From assembly GCA_037178975.1 (NCBI GenBank), contig JASJZH010000006.1, positions 8,432,001-8,496,000 on the forward strand: a stretch of 64,000 bases of DNA, read 5' to 3'. Position 1 is the stretch's first letter; each line of letters opens with the position of its first letter. Positions 46,735 through 55,678 of the stretch are shown one piece after another. Source of the stretch: Oscheius tipulae (lineage: Eukaryota > Nematoda > Chromadorea > Rhabditida > Rhabditidae). The notes beneath the pieces are model-generated. The model saw only the letters and a list, made by a program, of their open reading frames with translations, had not been told where the DNA came from and searched no databases. The position numbers and the translations under genes are program-made.

Positions 46735-49587
46735 ATGCATGAGCAGCAGGAAAGGTTGGTTTTTCCACCACCGCCACAGGACTCTGAACAGTTCTTGAAG
46801 ACTGCTCTACCATACTCTTTTCTCTTCGTCTGTGGTACATTAGGAAACACAGCCGTGCTCAGCTACGTTTTCTTCATTACCAGGTAGTGTCTTGATCCTA
46901 TTCAGTTCCGATGTAAAACATTTATAAACGCAATCAGTGCAGCTATCTCTGTACACACTTTGGAGAAGTCAGATATCAGAAAACGAAAGATTTAAAGCTT
47001 GATGGCTTGAGTTAGAAGCGGTCAGTCTCTCAGTCTCTGTCTTTCCATTCCTTCCAAAGAACAGAATGAAGGGAACAGATGCTTACCACTGGATCCCATT
47101 GACATGCACCAGATGACTTTCAAATGAGTCATCTCTATTACTCAAAATGATCTCCGAATCCTTCGCTTCCAGACAAAAATGAGCCTAATTGGAGGTCTGA
47201 TGGACGCCTTTCTTTTGTTTGATTGACTGCTAGGACATTCCTTTCCGGCAGGAAGCTTTTCTCACTTGAGTGATATCTGTCAGTGAGATGAAGACAAGCC
47301 ACATATGATCCTTAGAGAGACACGTTCGTTTTTCTATCCGGACAACCTTTACCCAGAAAATGTGCTCGTCCAAAAATGCATTTGGTTCGAGCCTAATGGA
47401 GGTCCTAGTTTGGAAGAACAAAAGCATTCGGAGGGTGAAAAGAAACGTCATTTAAAGAGGGAGAAGTCAACGAACAATTTGGCAGTTTTTAGATCGTTGA
47501 AGTCTTCTGTAACGGCTCTGGGCAACACATTCGTTTATGTCGTTGCTCTTTCGGCCGTCGACCTCCTAGTGACGGTCTCGATTCCCTTTTCACTTTCTGC
47601 TTCCCTGCTCAACAATTGGGTCTTTGGCGAGATTGGATGCAAGATTCATTGGGCTGTTGAGCTATCAAACAAGGTATACTGGTTGTTGTTTTGCTTTCTC
47701 TTCTCGTACCAATCGTAGCCATCAAGCAGGGCTTCTCCAATTACACCAATTTCCAGATGTGCTCTACGTTTCTGTTGACCGCGCTGGCGTTTGACCGCTA
47801 CATGGCCATCTGCCATCCGGAGAATAAGAGGGTTAGTAGTACAATTTCTTTGCTAACGGAGAGAGAGCGCGTCAAAGCAATAGCCGTGGGAATTGGCGAG
47901 ACTGTGAAAAGAATCCGGGATGAGAATCACGCGCACTGGAGAGAAACGAATTGGGCAGGAAATGACGTTACGCACAGAGTGACTTCAATGGCAGGGAGAC
48001 TAGGGGATTCAGACAGGAGATGACACCGCAGAACGAGGCGTTTTCAGATCCACCACATGCGACAGACAGTTCTGATCACATCGTCTCTTGCTCTTCTGAG
48101 TATCTGTCTCATTCTACCGATCGTCTTCTCTGCTACTGTTCGCCAGAAAAGCGAGAACAACAAGTACATTTACAGCGAGGTAAGATTGCAGGAAATAGCT
48201 TGCCTGGTAGAAAATAACGATTCCACAAAACTCAATAGGATCTGACGACGGTGTAAGACTTGTTTGGTCCTGCCTAGATAGTACGGGGGAGATCCGAAAC
48301 GGCGCAAACATGATGAGACGGTACGGATCCCTCTTTGGCCTAGTGTAGTTGTGCTTCACTAGATGGTCTATTCTAACTTATCATATCAGCTTATACTGCA
48401 GAAATCAGAAGTACAAGCTGCAAAGCCAAAAAATATTGTACGAGAAAGTTCACCTGCTATTTTTGAAGCAAAGACTAACAAGCATAACAGCAAAAAACCA
48501 AATAAACAGATTACATTTCCGTACTTTTTTTTTTAAAATTTTTTTATTCATTCCTTAGCTGATTTCCCCCGAGATACAGTAATATTAATCTGGGACTACT
48601 AATATGGAAAGGTCACTAGATCACGTTTTTCACTCTCACGGGACTTTTGATTATGTAGAAGGAACTTTTCGTCGCACCAATGATCGTGAGATAGGGTTTC
48701 ATTCCAAGTCGTCAACCTAGCCATTATAGATCATAGAGAGAAAATACGCAAACCTGGTGACTATATTAATCTTTTCAGAAAGAATATGACGTTGTTCGGC
48801 ACATGTGTGTCGATGGGATGAAGAACGATGCGAGGGTAGGCCATTACCTTGAAACGCTGGTCTACGAAAGGTTTCAGCTCTTAGTGTCAATTTTCTTGGT
48901 CATCTTTGCTTTTCTTCTACCGTGTACTCTTCTGACGTTCTTCTATGCTCGGATTGTGCTTCGAATACGAAAGCAGCAGAGGTAGCCTACCGTAACCTGA
49001 TTATACATGCTAACTATTCAGATCCATGCTACAGTGCAGAATCCCTGTTCGACGCATAACCATCTACACGATGGGAGCCACCTTCTTCTATCTTTGCTGT
49101 CAGATCCCATTCTGGCTGCCCCAGATCTATTCCATCAGCCGAATGGTCTTCCACATCCCCTCCAACAAGCATTACATTAAGTTTATGGTGTGTTCGATAT
49201 AAATCAGGGAGGAAACAAGCAATTTTCAGTACTACTCCCATCTGTTCCCCTTTGTCTCCGCCGCCTTCAACTGGATTTTCTATGCGCGTCTTAACAGCCA
49301 ATTCAAGAAGGGACTTGTTCTAGTTACGGAGCGAATGATTCGGAAGCGAACAAGGTAACAAACAAGGAAATGAGCCGTCCACCCCCAATCTTATAGATCT
49401 CTGCAGAGGGGAGCTAGCTTTAAGGAGAGAGATGGAGTAACGGAGCTAGAAGTGTTCCAAACTGTTGAAGATGTTGTTACACAGTGTCCTAACTGTGAGG
49501 TGTGAAGATACCAATACGAGATTATTTAAACGCTTACAGGCAGAACTGACCCTTCGACAAAAGAAGTCCATTCACGAGAGAGGGTAG
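46735..49587 (+). CDS. Class A GPCR, neuropeptide-receptor-like
   Basis: Seven-transmembrane receptor. Nine exons: 46735-46883, 47493-47673, 47730-47831, 48048-48179, 48779-48981, 49022-49187, 49230-49354, 49397-49499, 49540-49587; 402 residues. TM1 has CGTLGNTAVLSYVFFI. TM2 has VALSAVDLLVTVSIPF. ECL1/TM3 has WVFGEIGCKIHWAVELSN, with the conserved Cys. The motif after TM3 is FDRYMAICHP (DRY). TM4 is SLALLSICLILPIVFSA, TM5 VSIFLVIFAFLLPCTLLTFF, TM6 TMGATFFYLCCQIPFWLP and TM7 FPFVSAAFNWIFYARL, with NWIFY in place of NPxxY. These features suit the FMRFamide/neuropeptide receptor group; ligand unknown. Two introns near 600 bp. An acceptor ends at 46730, four nt before the ATG. AATAAA is at 49658. 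Confidence 0.92.
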
Positions 49588-50016
49588 AGTACTGCGGGTA
49601 CAGTCAACGTTCTACGTTCCGTGATAGTCTTGCCCCGTTTTTCGAGCTGTTTTCCCGAATAAAGTGATTTACTGAACTTTGATACAACAAAATCAGTTCC
49701 TAGGTGGTAAGCAAACACTAAACTGTTGAAATTGCTAGGTAATTTGGGTCTTCCCGGGAAGATTGAATGAAGTTCCTTCCCATATGAAGATCTTCCATCA
49801 CTATCACGGTCACTTTCACCCAGAGACGACCTTCTAAAATGACAAACAGTGTCTAGGACATCCTATCTCTTCTTGGTAGATGTCTTCAGTAACATGTATA
49901 GCGCTTCGTGCCGCAGAAATATTGTCGTTTTCGCTAGCAAATCATTGCACCGTTCCAATCAATCACAGTTACCAATTCATCAGACCCTAATAAAACGTCG
50001 CGGGCCAGCCATTCCC
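49588..50016. other. Intergenic; GPCR poly(A) signal
   Basis: Contains AATAAA at 49658-49663 for the upstream GPCR. Nothing else recognised until the repeat unit beginning near 49990. Confidence 0.45.
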
Positions 50017-50740
50017 TCACACTTTCTCCCTCGAGGAGAGACGCTCTGCCCTCTGGATTGAGTCGATGGCTTTCTCTAAAGAAACATTGTCAATACAACC
50101 CTTTCTTTTAATCATGTTTGCAAACAGGACCGCAGGACATGCGTTGCGGACCGCAGGCATATTGAGATACGGTGCATAGAATTTCACCTGTGCGCCCACT
50201 CCATTGTTTGAATCAATGCATAGTGCGCATCTGTCTGCCTTTGTTCACACTTTGCTGCTATCTCCACAGGTTCCTGGTGATCCTTCTGTCGTTTCATCAT
50301 CAACATGGTCACCTGCTCCAGCGTTGTTAAAAACTTTGCGAAAGCCAATAAGTAAAGTTCGAACTGCAAAAAGGTCCAAGATGAAGGAACTTGGGCCGTA
50401 AAAGAATAGTTGGACGACGAACAGAGACTCCGAGAAGAGGGGAGAATAGATGGTATCGAATAGCTGGGTACCAAGAAGATGAGTGATCCCGTTATGATGA
50501 TTGATTCCACTGTTTAGATCGAGAGATTTCAATGACTGCGATTACTTTTAGACTCGCATGGGTATTTTGGGTGATTAGATTACCAATACCAAGATTCCAG
50601 TCGTTTTGGCTTCCACATCAGTACTAATTGATGATATTCCCGCACTTAACAAATCTTCTAACAAAACGGCGCGGGCTAGCCATTTCTTCACATATTATTT
50701 CTCGAGGAGAACCATTTTGCCTTTTTTGACATCTTGGCCA
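49990..50740. repeat. Diverged direct duplication of ~55 bp
   Basis: The segment 49990-50045 (AAAACGTCGCGGGCCAGCCA followed by CTCGAGGAGA) recurs at about 50660-50710 (AAAACGGCGCGGGCTAGCCA followed by CTCGAGGAGA), same orientation and spacing with several substitutions. The copy at 50.0 kb covers the end of the candidate reverse-strand ORF; the other has no open frame. Confidence 0.5.
50017..50530 (-). CDS. Unresolved candidate gene, possibly membrane protein
   Basis: Two reverse-strand blocks look coding but are not recognised. 50500-50310 reads QLFDTIYSPLFSESLFVVQL then FFYGPSSFILDLFAVRTLLI, which could be a membrane segment with a basic end, stopping at a GT donor near 50309. 50191-50017 reads VKFYAPYLNMPAVRNACPAV and KGCIDNVSLEKAIDSIQRAE to a TGA. 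An acceptor CACAG precedes the second block. No ATG was convincing for the first. The 3' end of the second block recurs in degraded form near 50655-50740, suggesting a local duplication. It may be a decayed gene. Confidence 0.25.
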
Positions 50741-50930
50741 TAATTATGCATTCTCCTAACACCCAGTTTGTTTGTTTTTATCTCATTCACTGTCTTTATG
50801 AATCTTTCTGACAGATAATCAACACAAACTCAAGAAGGACAAAGAGAGTCAGAGAGACAGAGAAACAGAAAGAAAGAGAGACACAATTTGTGAAGGGTTT
50901 ATTACAAATCATTGTCAGGATTTCCCAAGC

Positions 50931-51172
50931 TTACTTCTTTCCGGTAGCCATCTGTCCCTGTCCGTATGGGTACTGCATTCCAGTCTGAACTCCAGCTCCG
51001 CCGTCCTGGTTTGGGATGTATCCAGTCTGGGTTCCGACTCCGGCAGGACCAGCTGTATGCTTATCATTTACAGTTTACTACGGGAAAACTGACATCCTAG
51101 GCTGACTCCAAGCTGTGCAAAGGATCCGGCGATGAGACAGAAGACAGCAGCGATGAAGAAGAAGAGTTTCAT
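50931..51172 (-). CDS. Small secreted Gly/Gln-rich peptide
   Basis: Not assigned to a family. Exons 51172-51094 and 51052-50931, with a 41-nt intron, encode 66 residues. A clear signal peptide (MKLFFFIAAVFCLIAGSFAQ) is followed by a short chain rich in Gly, Gln and Thr containing two related units, GVGTQTGYIPNQ and GVQTGMQYPYGQ, and ending ATGKK. A TATAAAAG box lies at 51217-51210, about 40 nt before the ATG. That is the only clear TATA box near a gene here; with the short 5' UTR it suggests a strongly expressed gene. A weak acceptor (GGCAG) sits three nt before the ATG. Possible roles (cuticle, mucus, antimicrobial) cannot be told from sequence. Confidence 0.72.
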
Positions 51173-51209
51173 TTTCTGCCAGCAGATGACTTCAGTCAGT
51201 TGGAGGGGA

Positions 51210-51217
51210 CTTTTATA
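51210..51217 (-). promoter_or_regulatory. TATA box of the small secreted peptide gene
   Basis: TATAAAAG on the reverse strand, about 40 nt upstream of the start codon at 51172, the expected distance for a short 5' UTR. Confidence 0.55.
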
Positions 51218-51381
51218 CTTGAAGGTTACATCACTACTATCTTTAGATAAGTCAAAAAGTGGCGTTTTTCAAGACAACAACAACAGCAACGAAACAAGTT
51301 GCCCGCACTTTCAGTTTTCTTTACCAGTACTAATCACGAATGTTTTAATAAATGATAAGATTACGCAAAAATCGACAACTA

Positions 51382-52427
51382 TTAACCAGTGCTTGGCATC
51401 GGAGTGACTTGACTGAACTTTTTGTAGCCACTGAGACCCATTCTTCTTCGAATTTCCTTGCTGCACATGATCAGTACCCATGGTGATCCGAGCTGGGTCA
51501 AATCCGAAGTATATGCCTTGATTGCCGCGTTATTGGCATCCATCCACGGATTTGGAAAGTAGTGTCGGATGAACTGAAATGACCTCGTCCAACCTCGAAA
51601 AATAGTGCCTCTGTACCGTATTGAGACAAATCAGAAGCATGGCTGTTGATGTAAACAGCGAGTGCAAGAACAACCGAATTTCGGTCTTCCGATTCTTGAA
51701 ACTTTGTTTCCTCTTGAAGAGGTAACAGACATAGAAGCTGATCAGTAGAATGAGAACGGAACCGCTTATGTTGGTTGCCAAAATCTTGTTGCTTCTCATC
51801 AGTGTGTCCTAAGAGTTTCGTACTGTGAATGTGGAGAAGAGATACCTCTTTAGTGTCAACTATGAACAAATCTGCCGCTGACTTGTACAAAATATAGTTC
51901 TCATTTATTAGAGTTGGGATGGCTAGAATAGATGGAATGAGAAGTGTGAAACAGACAACGGGAATCAGAATCTTGTTCCAGACCTGAAACAATGAGTACA
52001 GTCCTCGTTAACTTACCCTGTCATAGGACGTGCTCCATCGAACTGCTGTCAGACGATTGACAGCCATAGCTACTTCAAGAAATGTTTGTTGATGTACACT
52101 CAGTATGTAAAGGAAGCGGAGAACATCCGTCCCCGCGAAATAACCCTGTTGATAGAAGGACGAGAAGGTACAATCCCAGCAGACTACGTTCGGAAGACGC
52201 TGGATTGGCCAGCTAGAGAGGTAGAAGAACACGTTCTAAAACTTTTTCGTTTAATAGTAAAATGAACTTACCAAAAAGGCTGAGCAGAGGAAGAGTTTAT
52301 AGTAGGATCTGTTGAAGAACTTCCAATTTCTCAGGATGACCACGATGACTATCGCATAGACCGAGAGAGACAGAATTCCCAAGGCTGCCGAAATTAGAAA
52401 GACCGGACTAGTTTTTAAACCGAACAT
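51382..52427 (-). CDS. Seven-transmembrane chemoreceptor-like protein (nematode serpentine type)
   Basis: Exons 52427-52272, 52235-52017, 51983-51846, 51808-51617 and 51573-51382 give 298 residues with about seven hydrophobic segments. The first is PVFLISAALGILSLSVYAIV and another is LIPVVCFTLLIPSILAIPTL. A third is ISGSVLILLISFYVCYLFKR. The loop after TM3 reads AMAVNRLTAVRW, an NR motif in place of DRY, as in many nematode srg-superfamily chemoreceptors. It ends with a basic tail after SPWVLIMCSKEIRRRM. Introns are 36 to 43 nt. An acceptor (first base 52450) lies 22 nt before the ATG. The subfamily (srg, srv, srx or other) cannot be fixed here. This is one of the main reasons to call the genome nematode. 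Confidence 0.78.
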
Positions 52428-52668
52428 AAGGTGTGTGATTGAGGGAAAGACTGAAATGTACGCTTTAATTAAATGAATCAAGCTGACGATAAAGTTAAGA
52501 AGTCGCACACACCTGGGACGAGGAAAAAGACAATTTGTGTCGATTCTTCCTCGTCCGCAGATAATTCTAGCCTATATCTTGTTGTTCAACTGCAGCGTAT
52601 ACAGGTAAATTACAGTGTTTAATGAGATCTATTTCTTCAAATGATGTATCGAGGTCGAGACGCCTTCT

Positions 52669-53610
52669 TCATGCTCTCCAGAACTTCCAGGTCCGCTTCG
52701 GCTGTACTCCCAACCTCGGCATCGAATCGTGTTCTGGTGTCAACTGAATCATAACTTCGCTACATTTTTCAATCCGATAACCATAAGTGTATTTGAAGAT
52801 TAGATCCGTAGTCGCATTTCTCGAGGTGACAATTAGTGGGACCACGTCCGACTTGGACAAGAGACGACGCTGAGTGGCTAGACTACAGCAGAAGCTAAAA
52901 ACGAGTTGTGATACTGAACCACTGATCTTCTACCTGTATCCCAGAGGTCTGTAGTCAGAGAGCATTTTGAACTCGGCTCCGTCTACCCAACAACCTTCCA
53001 CGCAACGTCCCTGGATCCTGAGCATGTTGATCAGGATTTTCTTTCCTGGTGGTGCCTATAGGTTGTATCAAAAAATAGAAAGAACTCTACAGTTAGTTGG
53101 TAGTTACACTGCTTCTCTCTGGAATCCGGTCCCGTCTGTCTGATCGTGACCTCAAAGCGACGAACAGCTTCTTCTATCTGGACCGTCCCGCCACAACCTG
53201 GAATCTTTGAAAGGTGTAAAACTATGTCTTACCCCTACTTAAAGAAGGAGCGGCTGTCTCACAGTATGTTCCACCAAAAGCCACATCCAAAAAAGATGGT
53301 CCTTTAAAATCTGTCCCATCGTCTGTTGGAGGTTTGGATCGACCGTGGACAGGGCGGGTACTCCAGGGTAGATCGGTCGACGACATTTGCATACCAGCTG
53401 ACATAAGCGTCTCTGTCATAACGGAACTGTTTGTGGAGGACTCCAAGAGCATGAGCCAACTCGTGTGATGTCACTCCAAACTGAACATTTCCTACGCAAA
53501 AATAAGGAGAGTACATGTTCACAGCCAATTCCGATGGAGACGTATAAAGAAAAAGGAATTTAACCAATTTGTCGCAAGAACTATTGCTACAAACTGACGC
53601 TCCAGTCATG
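52669..53610 (-). pseudogene. Astacin metalloprotease with CUB domain, apparently disrupted
   Basis: Zinc metalloprotease relatives of this type act outside the cell. The zinc site is intact: TSHELAHALGVLHKQFRYDR (HExxHxxGxxH). Downstream, TVDPNLQQTMGQ and PSFLDVAFGGTYCETAAP are the usual closing blocks of the catalytic domain, but they lie in three different frames with the zinc site and cannot be joined by plausible introns. The SxMHY Met-turn is missing. Upstream there is no signal peptide, prodomain or first part of the catalytic domain. The C-terminal CUB-like region is well formed. It starts CGGTVQIEEAVRRFEVTIRQ; the next exons read KKILINMLRIQGRCVEGCWV and VVPLIVTSRNATTDLIFKYT, with normal introns (35 to 42 nt). 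The N-terminal side abuts the + strand gene at 53.7 kb. Confidence 0.6.
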
Positions 53611-53715
53611 AATTCTTACCTAACATCCTTTTTGTTTAGTTTTCCACTCTGACGTATCTACAACGCTAACGTCCTATTTTTCAAGGATTTTGTGAAAGGA
53701 GATCGAGGCAAGCTG

Positions 53716-54168
53716 ATGCGATTGTGGATTACTTCCTATTCTTATCCTAAGTATGGTGTCGAAGTGGGCGAAATGCTGTCCAATGGATTGACCTTGTTCT
53801 ACAGCGGACACATTGCTCAGCCGAAGAAGGGAGATAAGATGCTGGTGGTGTCAAATGTGGACCCCGCGAGAAGCGGTTCTGTAAATCAGAAGTCGTCAGT
53901 GATGACCCTAAGGTGTTCACTGGCTGAGCGGCTTGAAAAGTACAATTTACTCTTGTCCCCGAATACGATGACTGCATTTTATATTGAAAACGAAAGCTTC
54001 AAGGAGGAACTTATTCAAAAGCTGAATTCACTACCGCTGAAGGAATACCAAGATTCCATCGATAAGTACATCACAGAGCAGGAGGAACTGGAAAAAGCCG
54101 CAAGGGAAGAGTTGAAAGAACTGAAACGCAAAGAACAGGAGAGAATAGAAGAAGATGAATCTTATTAA
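53716..54168 (+). CDS. Uncharacterised intronless protein with charged C-terminal helix
   Basis: Not recognised. The open frame runs from 53692 or earlier, but the first ATG is at 53716, giving 150 residues (MRLWITSYSYPKYGVEVGEM). A TTTTTCAAG acceptor-like site at about 53685 precedes it. The middle has a beta-like segment (GDKMLVVSNVDPARSGSVNQ) and the C-terminus is a strongly charged helix (EEIEKAAREE-like repeats of Lys, Glu and Leu), probably coiled coil. No introns, unlike almost all other genes here. Codon use looks genuinely coding. It lies immediately against the truncated astacin. Could be a retrocopy, or the last exon of a gene I could not extend upstream. Confidence 0.5.
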   Translation: MRLWITSYSYPKYGVEVGEMLSNGLTLFYSGHIAQPKKGDKMLVVSNVDPARSGSVNQKSSVMTLRCSLAERLEKYNLLLSPNTMTAFYIENESFKEELIQKLNSLPLKEYQDSIDKYITEQEELEKAAREELKELKRKEQERIEEDESY

Positions 54169-55678
54169 GGTGAAATTCTGTTTCATTATGATTTCACTGT
54201 TTAGCTAGATAAAGAAATTCGGATAAATGTCGTTGGTTTATTATACACTACTGGTAGGGTTTCGGGAGAATAGTCCCTACCAGCCGTCTCCGATGAATCC
54301 CATTGAGCTGCGCTGCTTGAATGACTCAAACTTCACCGTTGCGCTAAGACAAGAAAGAGACCTGCCGTCTGCGACGTCGCTCTGGATAAAGTTAGAAGTG
54401 TTGAAGCGTCAAAACTGGAGGCAATCGAAAGAATTTGTCAGAAATTTTCCCATTTTCTCACCTCTACGAAGAGTTCTCGCTTACTAATCCAATTGAATTG
54501 ATTCAACTACAACTTGTAGCGTTATTCTTTCTCCGCTAGCGGTGGCTGTTGATCGGGTTGCGCTACCTTCTCTGCCGGTACTTGCTATGGTAAAAATCAG
54601 CTGAATCTCTGCAACCTGTTGTAGAACCCTGCGAGTGACTCGCTTTGAAACACCACGATGCAATTTTGCGAAAAGTAATCCGAGAAATGTACGAAAGAGA
54701 AGAGATAAAAACAATAAAACAATGAAAACGATTTTTGAGACGCAATTTGGCATACTGTAGCATCACTTTGCGACTGTGCACCTTGTGCACCATTTTTCTC
54801 GAGATTTTTCTAGGTTTTCCCCATTTTTCATGTGACCTTGCAGCAAAATACCCTTGCTCTTTCGTTTGCAAACGTCAACAACCCCAAAAAGTCACGATAA
54901 GACGGTGGAAATCGACGAACTTTGAAAATTTGGGCACTGCGTACGCATTTTCGTGCAAATGCAAATGACTTCGGACAAATGAGCAGAGGCGACAGCTCCT
55001 TATATTTTAACGATCGCTGCGCCCAAAGTGATCGTAGTTTTACCATGTAGTTTTACCTAAAAAAATAAAAGACTTGTTTTACGAGGCTATTGACAAACTT
55101 TCTGGATCCAAAAGACATAAAGTGTTCTTCTGCTTTTGACTAATGGGATGCTTTGAAAAATTTAAAAGCATTATAGAGCTTTTCGAATTTTTTCTAGTTT
55201 GCTGTTTGCTAAAATCACTTGCATCTTCAAAGAAGGCAAAGATGTAAACTGTTTTTGAAATAGGGTCAAACCAAAGCGGTGAATAACTGCCTCGTTCAGA
55301 CAGGGCATCAAATGTTTTTACTTAGTTTTTGAACTACAAAATGTCCAAGTTTTTCCAGTTTCCATTTTTGGGCTACGGTAGTCAGCATATGTCGCACCTC
55401 TAGTAGAACGCGCTAGTGGTGGCTGTTAAAAACTGCTCGTTGGCAATATCAATCATTTCGTTCACATCTTTTCTCTTTTATCGACATCTAACCGAGGCCA
55501 CGTGTTCTGCTTCTGGTTTACATGTAAACTCACTTGTTTTGGCTGATTACATACAAAACTATTGTGTTTCTGCAATCCGGCATCTGTCTTGTCGCAACAA
55601 AACCTCGCCTTCTTTCTGATTTTAATCATGATATATTTGCTTTTTCAGAAGGCAATGTACATATGGTAGTCCGTCATA
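54169..55678. other. Intergenic with short repeats, VPS54 leader at right end
   Basis: A hairpin CTGGTAGGG/CCCTACCAG lies at about 54248-54281. The 17-mer CGCTAGYGGTGGCTGTT occurs in the same orientation near 54534 and 55407. The acceptor for VPS54 ends at 55648. A tiny upstream ATG frame lies in its leader. No gene recognised. Confidence 0.45.
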
